64,000 bases of DNA, taken from Ruthenibacterium lactatiformans (GTDB lineage: Bacteria > Bacillota > Clostridia > Oscillospirales > Ruminococcaceae). Numbering within the stretch: position 1 is the stretch's first letter; every line of letters starts with the position of its first letter. Of the stretch, positions 57,857-64,000 are shown piece after piece. The notes under the pieces were generated by a model that was not told where the DNA came from, ran no database searches, and saw only the letters and a program-made list of their open reading frames with translations. The stretch is taken from assembly GCF_000949455.1 (NCBI RefSeq), contig NZ_JXXK01000002.1, forward strand, positions 1-64,000. The letters run 5' to 3'. The position numbers and the translations under genes are program-made.

Positions 57857-57952
57857 GTCAAACGTCCTCCCGATTTTCAAATGCCAAGCTTCCGCTTTTC
57901 AAAAACTTTACGTTTTCCACTTCATTATTATAAAACACCTTGTCAACCCATT

Positions 57953-58228
57953 TTATTTCACTCCAAACAATTTTTTTCTGCTTCTGGGCGGCGCGGATAC
58001 CGCCGTGCGCACCAAAAGAACATCCGTCCCGATTTTTTCGATGTCTCCCCACGGGATGGCCGTGTCCTCCTCCCGGCCCAGCAGGCCGAACAGCTTTAGC
58101 CGCCCGTACAGGATAACGCCCGTGATGCTGGCCGTCTCCGGCTCGAAGGAAATATCATCCACTTTACCAAGGTTCTGGCCTGTGGTAACATTTACAACGT
58201 CCCGTTCGCACAGCTCATATACTGTCAT
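57953..58228 (-). CDS. YlmC/YmxH-family PRC-barrel sporulation protein
   Basis: A 91-residue PRC-barrel protein: MTVYELCERDVVNVTTGQNL then GKVDDISFEPETASITGVIL and IPWGDIEKIGTDVLLV match the YlmC/YmxH family, small proteins conserved in endospore formers with uncertain function in sporulation. GGGAGG lies seven bases before the ATG at 58226-58228. The longer frame upstream of this codon lacks a ribosome site and overlaps the divergent HAD gene, so it was not used. Confidence 0.9.
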   Translation of the reverse strand: MTVYELCERDVVNVTTGQNLGKVDDISFEPETASITGVILYGRLKLFGLLGREEDTAIPWGDIEKIGTDVLLVRTAVSAPPRSRKKLFGVK

Positions 58229-58441
58229 AACGACAACCTCCCTTCTCCGGCTACACGCCGGCATTCCATACCTATTCCGAACGAAGCCCTTTCTATACCG
58301 CAAAAAATGTTGTATAATAGTGAAAAAGCTGCCGAAAGCCGCTTTTTGGGTCCCGCCGTCCACGCGCGCGGCGGCGGGCGCCCGGACGAGGCGCGCAGGA
58401 ATCCAGGGAACGCGTTCCCCCGCACAGGACAGGTGAACGTT

Positions 58442-59098
58442 TTGTATAAAAATATTATTTTTGATCTGGGCGGCGTCGTGGTGGATTTTGACCCTCGCGA
58501 ATTCCTCGTCGACCATTTCATGAACGAACGTGTGGAGGACCAGCTCTACGACATTACCTTCGGCAGCGAGGAATGGCTGCAGATGGACGCCGGCCTGCTC
58601 ACCCGCGAGGAAGGCGACCGCATCATGCGCGAAAAGGGCGCGGCTCTGCGCCGTTCCTTTGAGGTGGGCGTTATTCTGGACGACTGGTACGATATGCTGC
58701 GCACCAAGGACGACACCGTGCAGCTCATCAAGCGGTTGAAAAAGCGCGGATACGGCGTGTTTTACCTTTCTAATATTTCCTGGGACGTGCTGGAAATGCT
58801 GCAACAGCGCAAATTCTGGCAGCTGTTCGACGGCGGAGTTGCTTCCTGTGAGGTAAAGCTGACCAAGCCCGACCTGCGCATCTACCATGCGCTTCTGGCC
58901 AAATACGGTCTTTCGGCAGCGGAATCCATTTTCATTGACGACAACACCGCCAATGCGTCCGCCGCTTTCGACGCGGATATCACTGGGATCCACTTCAAAA
59001 ATGTGCGTACGCTGCAGCGCGCGCTGCTGAGCTACGGCGTGGAAAGCGAAAAAAAACTGAGCAGGCAGAAACAGGCTGCCACGGTTGCCGCGGAATAG
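58442..59098 (+). CDS. HAD-superfamily hydrolase
   Basis: A 218-residue HAD hydrolase with motif I FDLGGVVVDF (Asp nucleophile), motif II FYLSNISWD (Ser/Asn type), Lys in KLTKPDLRIY and acidic motif IV SIFIDDNTAN. The FDLGGVV form is that of the YihX/epoxide-hydrolase-like branch, often small phosphatases acting on sugar phosphates. The start codon is not ATG: TTG at 58442 with AGGTG before it, or GTG at 58433, both give the standard N-terminus. No operon partner. Confidence 0.88.
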   Translation: MYKNIIFDLGGVVVDFDPREFLVDHFMNERVEDQLYDITFGSEEWLQMDAGLLTREEGDRIMREKGAALRRSFEVGVILDDWYDMLRTKDDTVQLIKRLKKRGYGVFYLSNISWDVLEMLQQRKFWQLFDGGVASCEVKLTKPDLRIYHALLAKYGLSAAESIFIDDNTANASAAFDADITGIHFKNVRTLQRALLSYGVESEKKLSRQKQAATVAAE

Positions 59099-59126
59099 CC
59101 GCATTGCCGACGCAAACAAACCCAAA

Positions 59127-59159
59127 ACGCGCCCCGGAACATTTTGTCCCGGGGCGCGT
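59127..59159. repeat. 33-bp hairpin repeat, copy 1
   Basis: Inverted repeat CGCGCCCCGG/CCGGGGCGCG around AACATTTTGTC. An identical 33-bp copy lies at 59335-59367. This copy has no T-run after it. Confidence 0.9.
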
Positions 59160-59240
59160 CAGCTTGGCGGAAAAGCCCAGCTTTTTCGCCAAGCTGCCTA
59201 CGAACAGGGCCTGCGGCCCCGTTCGCCGCGCACGGCGCGG
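59160..59240. repeat. Three further hairpins between the repeat copies
   Basis: Back-to-back inverted repeats: CAGCTTGGCG/CGCCAAGCTG (59160-59169 with 59187-59196), CGAACAGGGCC/GGCCCCGTTCG (59201-59211 with 59215-59225, one mismatch) and CCGCGC/GCGCGG (59226-59231 with 59235-59240). Together with the flanking repeats they make a compact array of foldable DNA. Confidence 0.8.
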
Positions 59241-59254
59241 GGTTATTTTAAATG

Positions 59255-59279
59255 AAAAAGGGGTTCACCACCCCTTTTT
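59255..59279. terminator. Intrinsic terminator inside the hairpin array
   Basis: AAAAAGGGGT (59255-59264) pairs perfectly with ACCCCTTTTT (59270-59279), loop TCACC. Works in both directions by sequence; sits between the converging HAD and sigG genes. Confidence 0.88.
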
Positions 59280-59334
59280 CAAGCTTTTTCCCCGGACGTT
59301 TCTTTTACCTTTCTGGCTTTTTCAACAGTCTGGG

Positions 59335-59367
59335 ACGCGCCCCGGAACATTTTGTCCCGGGGCGCGT
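59335..59367. repeat. 33-bp hairpin repeat, copy 2
   Basis: Identical to the copy at 59127-59159. Here TTTTTC follows on the plus strand, so this copy could act as a terminator for plus-strand transcripts; it lies 13 bases beyond the sigG stop. Confidence 0.9.
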
Positions 59368-59380
59368 TTTTCATGCGGTG

Positions 59381-60151
59381 TCACAGCTGTTTTTTGATGC
59401 GCTCCAGCGCGTTTTTTTCCAGACGGCTCACCTGCGCCTGGCTGATACCGATCTCCCCCGCAACCTCTACCTGCGTTTTACCGGCCAGGTAGCGCAGGGA
59501 CATGATTTTTTTCTCCCGGTCCGACAGCTTGCTGACGGTGTCGCGGAACTGGATGGAGGAGATCCAATTTTCCTCACAGCCTGTCTCGCCCACCTGATCC
59601 ATCACATAGATGGTGTCGCCGCCGTCGCTGTATACAGGCTCATACAGGGAAACCGGCTCCACCACACTCTCCAGCGCCAGCGTAACAGTCGCCTGCGGCA
59701 GGCCCACCGCCTCGGATATCTCCCGCACGTTAGGCTCCCGCCCCAGCTTCTTTTGCAGCAGCTCCCGTGCCTGCATGGCCTTGTACGCCACATCCCGCAC
59801 CGAACGGCTGACGCGCATGGCGTTGTTGTCCCGCAGAAAACGGCGTATCTCGCCGATGATCATGGGCTGGCCGTAGGTGGAAAAGCGAAGGCCCAGCCCT
59901 GGGTTGAAATTGTCGATGGCCTTGATGAGTCCGATGCAGCCCACCTGAAACAGATCGTCCAGATTCTCCCCCCGGCCTGTGAATTTCTGCACAACGCTCA
60001 GCACCAGCCGCAGATTCCCGTTGATCATCTTCTGGCGGGCTTCCTTGTCGCCCGCCTGCGCTTTGACGATGAGTTCCATTTTCTCCTTTTCCTTCAGGAC
60101 CGGCAGCTTTGCGGTATTCACGCCGCAGATCTCCACCTTGTGATAATACAA
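59381..60151 (-). CDS. sigG: Sporulation sigma factor sigma-G
   Basis: A 256-residue forespore sigma factor. The opening HKVEICGVNTAKLPVLKEKE is diagnostic of SigG. Regions 2.1-2.4 (GNLRLVLSVVQKFTGRGENL, then DNFNPGLGLRFSTYGQPMII), region 3 and region 4 (LAGKTQVEVAGEIGISQAQV) are intact. The TTG at 60149-60151 is the chosen start: GGAGGAGAGG precedes it and it gives the family's normal N-terminus; a longer frame from an ATG at 60215-60217 has no ribosome site. It follows sigE with a terminator-like hairpin between. Confidence 0.97.
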   Translation of the reverse strand: MYYHKVEICGVNTAKLPVLKEKEKMELIVKAQAGDKEARQKMINGNLRLVLSVVQKFTGRGENLDDLFQVGCIGLIKAIDNFNPGLGLRFSTYGQPMIIGEIRRFLRDNNAMRVSRSVRDVAYKAMQARELLQKKLGREPNVREISEAVGLPQATVTLALESVVEPVSLYEPVYSDGGDTIYVMDQVGETGCEENWISSIQFRDTVSKLSDREKKIMSLRYLAGKTQVEVAGEIGISQAQVSRLEKNALERIKKQL

Positions 60152-60218
60152 AGTATCCTCTCCTCCAAGCAAAACGTCTTGCCCGGAGTATTGGCCCTGC
60201 GGCGGCGTACAATCCAAA

Positions 60219-60253
60219 CGGCGGGCTGGGAAAATTACCCGGCCCGCCGTTTT
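60219..60253 (-). terminator. Hairpin between sigE and sigG
   Basis: CGGCGGGC and GCCCGCCG arms (60220-60227 with 60241-60248), plus inner GGG/CCC pairs; on the minus strand TTTGG follows. Likely separates the early sigE transcript from the forespore sigG transcript. Confidence 0.65.
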
Positions 60254-60266
60254 ACGTTTGTTCTGT

Positions 60267-60992
60267 TCAGGAAATGCGTTCCAAATCGCCTTTCAGCCGT
60301 TTGATGATGCGCTTTTCCAGCCTTGAAATGTAGCTTTGGGAAATGCCGATCATATCCGCCACTTCCTTCTGCGTATGCTCCGCCCCGCCCGAAAGGCCGA
60401 AGCGCAGCTCCATGATCTGCCTCTCCCGTGCGGAAAGGCGGCCCACCGCCTCCAGCAGCATATTTTTTTCCGCCGCCTGCTCCAAATCAGCTCCCACCTG
60501 GTTCCCATCTGTCCCCAGAACATCCGAAAGCAGCAGCTCGTTGCCGTCGCAGTCGGTGTTCAGGGGTTCGTCGATGCTGCTCTCCTGCCGCTTGTTGCTG
60601 CTCTTGCGCAGGTACATCAGGATCTCGTTTTCGATACACCGGCTGGCATAAGTGGCCAGCTTGATGTTTTTCGACGGGACGAAAGTATTCACCGCCTTGA
60701 TGAGCCCGATGGTACCGATGGAGATCATGTCCTCCACAGAGGCCGTTTTGCTCTCGAATTTTTTTGCGATGTAGACCACCAGCCGCAAATTGTGAACGAT
60801 AAGTACATCGCGGCAGTCGGGGTTTCCGGCCTCCAGGCCGGCAAAAACGACCTTTTCCTCTTCTTTGCTCAGCGGCGGAGGCAGCGTTTCCGGCCCGTTG
60901 ATATAATAAGCGTAGTCCGGCAGGCGGATGCAGATGATGAATTTCCTGCACAGGGCCGCCAGCCCCGTGCGCAGTGATGCAAGCAGTGGCAT
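60267..60992 (-). CDS. sigE: Sporulation sigma factor sigma-E
   Basis: A 241-residue mother-cell sigma factor with the inhibitory pro-sequence at the N-terminus (about residues 1-30), then YYINGPETLPPPLSKEEE, which spans the SpoIIGA processing region, region 2 (IVHNLRLVVYIAKKFESKTA, IGTIGLIKAVNTF) and region 4 (TQKEVADMIGISQSYISRLE). AAAGGAG precedes the ATG. It follows spoIIGA on the same strand, the standard spoIIG operon. Confidence 0.97.
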   Translation of the reverse strand: MPLLASLRTGLAALCRKFIICIRLPDYAYYINGPETLPPPLSKEEEKVVFAGLEAGNPDCRDVLIVHNLRLVVYIAKKFESKTASVEDMISIGTIGLIKAVNTFVPSKNIKLATYASRCIENEILMYLRKSSNKRQESSIDEPLNTDCDGNELLLSDVLGTDGNQVGADLEQAAEKNMLLEAVGRLSARERQIMELRFGLSGGAEHTQKEVADMIGISQSYISRLEKRIIKRLKGDLERIS

Positions 60993-61075
60993 TTTTCTTC
61001 TCCTTTGTATGGTCTGCAGGCGGCGCGGCGCCCTGTGCGGCCGGAAGCTGCGTCTTTGTTCGCCCGGCGGCTGCG

Positions 61076-61948
61076 TCAGGCTCCGCAAACCCCTCCCTCC
61101 GCGGGTACGATGGCGCAGAAGCCGCCGTCCGCCAGAGGCTCCGGCGTGAACACCGCACACACGCCCGTATAGCGGCGGGGCGCGCCGTCTGCCTCCAACA
61201 CCAGTTCACGTACGCGCACCGCAGGCAGGGCACGGGTGCCCGCCGCCGTTTTGGTGGGGATGAGCCGCAGCGGCATGCCTCCCGTCTCCATGGCGCCGTC
61301 GTCGAAATAAAGCGCCAGCGCCCGCAGCAGCCCAGGCGGCAGCGCGCCGCGCACCGCGGGAAAGCTGAGCAGAAACGCGGGCGTTCCCGTGATGGGGTCG
61401 CGGACCGAAAACCCCGTGTCCACCAGCGCCAGCCCCTGCACGCAGCCATCCTCGAACCGGGCGGTGAACGGTATGGTCCGCACCTGCTGCGGCCGGCCGA
61501 ATGCCCATGCGCAAAGCTGTACGGCCAGATATACGCCGGCAATGCACCCGATAAGCAGCAAAGGGGAAACATTGAAATACACCGACAGGTTATTGGTGCT
61601 GACATTCTGCGCCGCACCATAGTATGTAGCCGCAAATACCGCGCCTGAAAGCGCAATGTTCAGAAACACATACCAGAAGCAGCATTTCAGGAAGCCGCGC
61701 ACATTGTGCACCGGGAAGCTGGCGAATACGATGAGCACCGCGCTGCCGATTTTTGCCCCCCACATGAGCCATTGCGGCAGAGGAGGCAAAAGCAGCAGCA
61801 GCGAAGAAAGGCCCGCGGCGGCCGCCCCCAGAAAGATGCGCCAATCGGCGGCGATGCGCCCGGCCAGCAGCGCCGCGCCCCGCAGCAGAAAATATCCGAT
61901 GAGGGCATTGACAAAAAACAGAATATCCACATAGATCACACCGCGCAT
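61076..61948 (-). CDS. spoIIGA: Sigma-E processing peptidase SpoIIGA
   Basis: A 290-residue membrane aspartic protease. Five TM helices (about 5-150; MRGVIYVDILFFVNALIGYF at the start) precede a cytoplasmic protease domain with the active site LALVDTGFSVRDPITGTP (Asp177-Thr-Gly) and the partner segment PLRLIPTKTAAG. It cuts pro-sigma-E in the mother cell on a signal from the forespore (SpoIIR). GAGGGGG lies eight bases before the ATG at 61946-61948. It lies 83 bases before sigE. Confidence 0.96.
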   Translation of the reverse strand: MRGVIYVDILFFVNALIGYFLLRGAALLAGRIAADWRIFLGAAAAGLSSLLLLLPPLPQWLMWGAKIGSAVLIVFASFPVHNVRGFLKCCFWYVFLNIALSGAVFAATYYGAAQNVSTNNLSVYFNVSPLLLIGCIAGVYLAVQLCAWAFGRPQQVRTIPFTARFEDGCVQGLALVDTGFSVRDPITGTPAFLLSFPAVRGALPPGLLRALALYFDDGAMETGGMPLRLIPTKTAAGTRALPAVRVRELVLEADGAPRRYTGVCAVFTPEPLADGGFCAIVPAEGGVCGA

Positions 61949-61964
61949 GCCGCCGCCCCCTCTT

Positions 61965-61987
61965 CTCCGAGTGTAGTACACCCGGAG
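61965..61987. promoter_or_regulatory. 23-bp palindrome upstream of spoIIGA
   Basis: CTCCG-A-GTGTA-G-TACAC-C-CGGAG, perfect but for one A/C position, in the 190-base divergent gap between spoIIGA and the P-type ATPase gene. TGTCAAA at 61997-62003 resembles a Spo0A box (TGTCGAA). Either could control spoIIGA, but both calls are from sequence shape only. Confidence 0.4.
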
Positions 61988-62141
61988 CGAAAAACATGTC
62001 AAACCAAAGGGGCGCGCGTCGCAGGTTTTGTATGCGGGCTTGTAGCATGGGCCGTTTCTGCCTCGTAATGATAAGCAAAGGACATTTTTCACGTTCCAAA
62101 TACAGCGCGGAGCGCCGCGCGGAAAAAGGAAGCATACGACC

Positions 62142-64000
62142 ATGAAGCAAAACCGCAAACGCTCTGAACGCCGCCCTGTGGAACGGCTTTGCCCCACACC
62201 GGAAACAGGGCTTACAGAGGAACAGGCGGCCCAGCGCCGGGCCGCCGGATGGAACAACGCCGCGCAGGACAGCCTCTCCAAAACAGAATGGCAGATCGTG
62301 CGGGACAACGTATTTACCTTTTTCAATTTTGTGTTCGTGGCGCTGGCCGCCTGCCTGTTCGCTGTTGGCGCATACCGCGACATGATGTTTTTGGGCATTG
62401 TGGCCGCCAATGTGTTCATCGGCATTGTGCAGGAGCTGCGCGTCAAACGCACGCTGGACAAGGTGACACTGCTCTCGGGCAGCACGGCTTGTGTGGTCCG
62501 CGGCGGCCGAACGCGCACCGTCCCCACAGACGAGCTGGTACTGGACGACATTGTGCTGCTGCGCCCGGGCAGCCAGGTGTGCGCGGACGCCGTTGTTGCG
62601 GACGGGACGCTGGAGGTAAACGAAGCGCTGCTGACAGGCGAGGCAGAGCTTGTGCAAAAACGCCCCGGGGACACGCTGCTCTCGGGCAGTTTTGTGGTGA
62701 CCGGCGCGTGCGCGGCACGGCTGGATAAGGTCGGCACCGACTGTTATGCCGCGCGCATCACCGGCGAGGCCCGGCGCCGCAAACGTCACCGCTCGGAGAT
62801 GATGCGCGCATTGGACAGGCTGCTGCGTTTCATCAGCATTGCCATCATCCCCGTATTCGTCATCATGTTTGCAAAGCAGTATTTCTTTCTTCACACAGGG
62901 CTGGAGTACGCCATGAGTTCCACCGTGGCCGCCATCATCGGCATGATCCCCGAGGGGCTTTACCTTCTGGTGAGCGTAGCGCTGGCCGTGAGCGTCATCA
63001 GCCTGGCGCGCAGCAAAACGCTGGTTCACGAGCTTTCCTGCATCGAGAATCTGGCCCGGGTGGACACGCTGTGTCTGGACAAAACAGGCACCATCACCGA
63101 GGGCTGCATGGAAGTGCTGGAAACCATCCCCGTACCGGGCATGGAGGGCGGCGCACTGGCAGAGCTGCTGGGCAGCTTTACCGCCGCCGCGGGCGAGGAC
63201 AACGCCACGGCGCAGGCTCTGCGGGCACGCTTCGGCGCTTTGGGCGGCGGCTGGCAACCCAAAGCCGCCGTCCCCTTCAGCTCCGAGCGCAAGTGGGGTG
63301 CTCTGGTGCTGAAAGACGGAGACGAATACATCCTCGGCGCACCGGAGATCGTGCTGGGCGGCGGGTATGCCGCCTTCCGGGGTACGGTAGAGCCGCAGCT
63401 GGCGGCAGGACGGCGCGTGCTGGTGCTGGCGCGCGGACACGGCGTGCTGGAGGGCGGTACGCTGCAGCACGATCCGCAGGCGTTGGGCTTTGTGGTGCTT
63501 TCGGATAAAATCCGTGCGGATGCACCTGCAACACTGGCCTATTTCAAGGCACAGGGCGTGGATGTAAAGGTCATCTCCGGCGATAACGCGGTATCCGTGG
63601 CCGAAGTTGCGCGCCGGGCGGGCGTGGAGGGCGCGGAACATTATCTGGATATGTCCCGCGTACCTGAAGACGCGGACCTTCGCGGTGCGGCGCAGGCGCA
63701 TGCCGTGTTCGGCCGTGTGACGCCGCAGCAAAAGCGCGCGCTCATCTGCGCGCTGAAGGACACGGGCCGCACCGTGGCCATGATCGGCGACGGGGTAAAC
63801 GACGTGCTGGCTTTAAAAGATGCGGATTGCAGCATCGCCATGGCGGCAGGCAGCGAGGCTGCGCAGCATGTGGCCCAGCTGGTGCTGCTGAGCTCCAATT
63901 TTTCTGCCATGCCGCAGATCGTCAAAGAGGGGCGGCGTGTCATCAACAATATCGAACGTTCGGCGACACTGTTCCTTGTAAAAAACATCTTCTCATTCGT
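62142..64000 (+). CDS. CtpE-like P-type cation ATPase, N-terminal part
   Basis: The first 619 codons of a P-type ATPase that runs off the window. Seen in order: LTEEQAAQRRAAG N-terminal segment, TM1-2, actuator domain with TGEA at 165-168 (Ala replacing Ser of TGES), TM3-4 with MIPEGLYLLVSVALAVS, phosphorylation Asp313 in CLDKTGTITEG, nucleotide domain, and hinge MIGDGVNDVLALKDADCSIA. The short nucleotide domain and TGEA are seen in the CtpE group (linked to Ca2+ in mycobacteria). The C-terminal helices that would set ion choice are missing. AAAGGA lies about 12 bases before the ATG. Divergent from spoIIGA. Confidence 0.88.
   Translation, partial: MKQNRKRSERRPVERLCPTPETGLTEEQAAQRRAAGWNNAAQDSLSKTEWQIVRDNVFTFFNFVFVALAACLFAVGAYRDMMFLGIVAANVFIGIVQELRVKRTLDKVTLLSGSTACVVRGGRTRTVPTDELVLDDIVLLRPGSQVCADAVVADGTLEVNEALLTGEAELVQKRPGDTLLSGSFVVTGACAARLDKVGTDCYAARITGEARRRKRHRSEMMRALDRLLRFISIAIIPVFVIMFAKQYFFLHTGLEYAMSSTVAAIIGMIPEGLYLLVSVALAVSVISLARSKTLVHELSCIENLARVDTLCLDKTGTITEGCMEVLETIPVPGMEGGALAELLGSFTAAAGEDNATAQALRARFGALGGGWQPKAAVPFSSERKWGALVLKDGDEYILGAPEIVLGGGYAAFRGTVEPQLAAGRRVLVLARGHGVLEGGTLQHDPQALGFVVLSDKIRADAPATLAYFKAQGVDVKVISGDNAVSVAEVARRAGVEGAEHYLDMSRVPEDADLRGAAQAHAVFGRVTPQQKRALICALKDTGRTVAMIGDGVNDVLALKDADCSIAMAAGSEAAQHVAQLVLLSSNFSAMPQIVKEGRRVINNIERSATLFLVKNIFSF

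Noticed and set aside
58229..59125. Upstream extension of the YlmC reading frame
   Set aside because: The 91-residue product is full length for the family and has GGGAGG before its ATG; the extension is antisense to the HAD gene.
61949..62737. Upstream extension of the spoIIGA reading frame
   Set aside because: The frame stays open far upstream, but the ATG at 61946-61948 has a ribosome site and gives the known SpoIIGA N-terminus; the extension overlaps the divergent P-type ATPase gene.
1..64000. CRISPR array, tRNA or rRNA genes, complete insertion sequence or prophage
   Set aside because: Read on both strands; no regularly spaced repeats, no cloverleaf or rRNA motifs, and no intact transposase or integrase were seen. 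Weak tRNAs cannot be fully excluded without a dedicated search.

Overview
The window is chromosomal DNA from a GC-rich, spore-forming Gram-positive anaerobe, most likely a Clostridia lineage of the Oscillospiraceae/Ruminococcaceae type. Evidence: the mother-cell/forespore sigma cluster spoIIGA-sigE-sigG, a PdaA-type cortex deacetylase, a YlmC/YmxH sporulation protein, an LTA-synthase-family protein, AGGAGG ribosome sites, PTS enzyme I, a sensory [FeFe]-hydrogenase and a flavodiiron protein. Strain-level identity cannot be read from sequence alone. No rRNA, tRNA, CRISPR array or intact insertion sequence was seen.

Layout. 1-5 kb: edge of an IlvD/Edd dehydratase, hexapeptide acetyltransferase, RidA, a PdaA-like deacetylase overlapped by a CwlD-like amidase, an MFS exporter. 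5-8 kb: fruK and ptsI on the minus strand. 8-11 kb: a P2-type ATPase behind a yybP-ykoY (Mn2+) riboswitch. 11-14 kb: NSS symporter, then an AT-richer patch with a TetR regulator flanked by two matching operators. 14-17 kb: a 4Fe-4S protein and a flavodiiron protein (oxygen/NO defence). 17-27 kb: MarR plus heterodimeric ABC exporter, a two-component system with two membrane proteins, and an ABC ATPase/permease pair. 27-31 kb: orphan KdpD sensor and an aldo/keto reductase. 31-34 kb: LuxE-LuxC acyl reductase pair without luciferase. 34-35 kb: fluoride riboswitch and a cation/proton antiporter. 35-42.6 kb: LacI regulator, PhnDCEE-type importer, 5'-nucleotidase-like phosphoesterase and inositol-monophosphatase-family enzyme. 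42.8-46 kb: sensory hydrogenase module (2Fe-2S protein, HydS-like protein with PAS, PP2C phosphatase). 46-51 kb: livKHMGF on the minus strand. 51.4-53.6 kb: AT-rich accessory patch with fragments and a lone MtaA-like methyltransferase. 53.6-58.3 kb: YerC/TrpR-like regulator, tsf-rpsB, LtaS-like protein, YlmC. 58.4-64 kb: HAD phosphatase, a cluster of hairpins containing a 33-bp duplicate, sigG, sigE, spoIIGA, and the start of a CtpE-like P-type ATPase that leaves the window.

How it fits together. Ion and redox stress genes are each controlled by their own RNA or DNA switch: Mn2+ riboswitch for a P-type ATPase, fluoride riboswitch for an antiporter, an attenuator-like leader before the flavodiiron protein, a MerR-type site before the aldo/keto reductase, and twin palindromes around tetR. 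The organophosphate import block couples uptake to two intracellular phosphatases and is headed by a LacI-type rather than a Pho-type regulator. In both SBP-dependent importers (phn-like and liv) an intrinsic terminator lies directly after the binding-protein gene, which would raise binding protein over membrane subunits.

The best candidates for something little described are the LuxE-LuxC pair, the LacI-phn-nucleotidase-IMPase block, the TetR twin-operator unit with an unknown 161-residue protein, and the hairpin cluster next to sigG.
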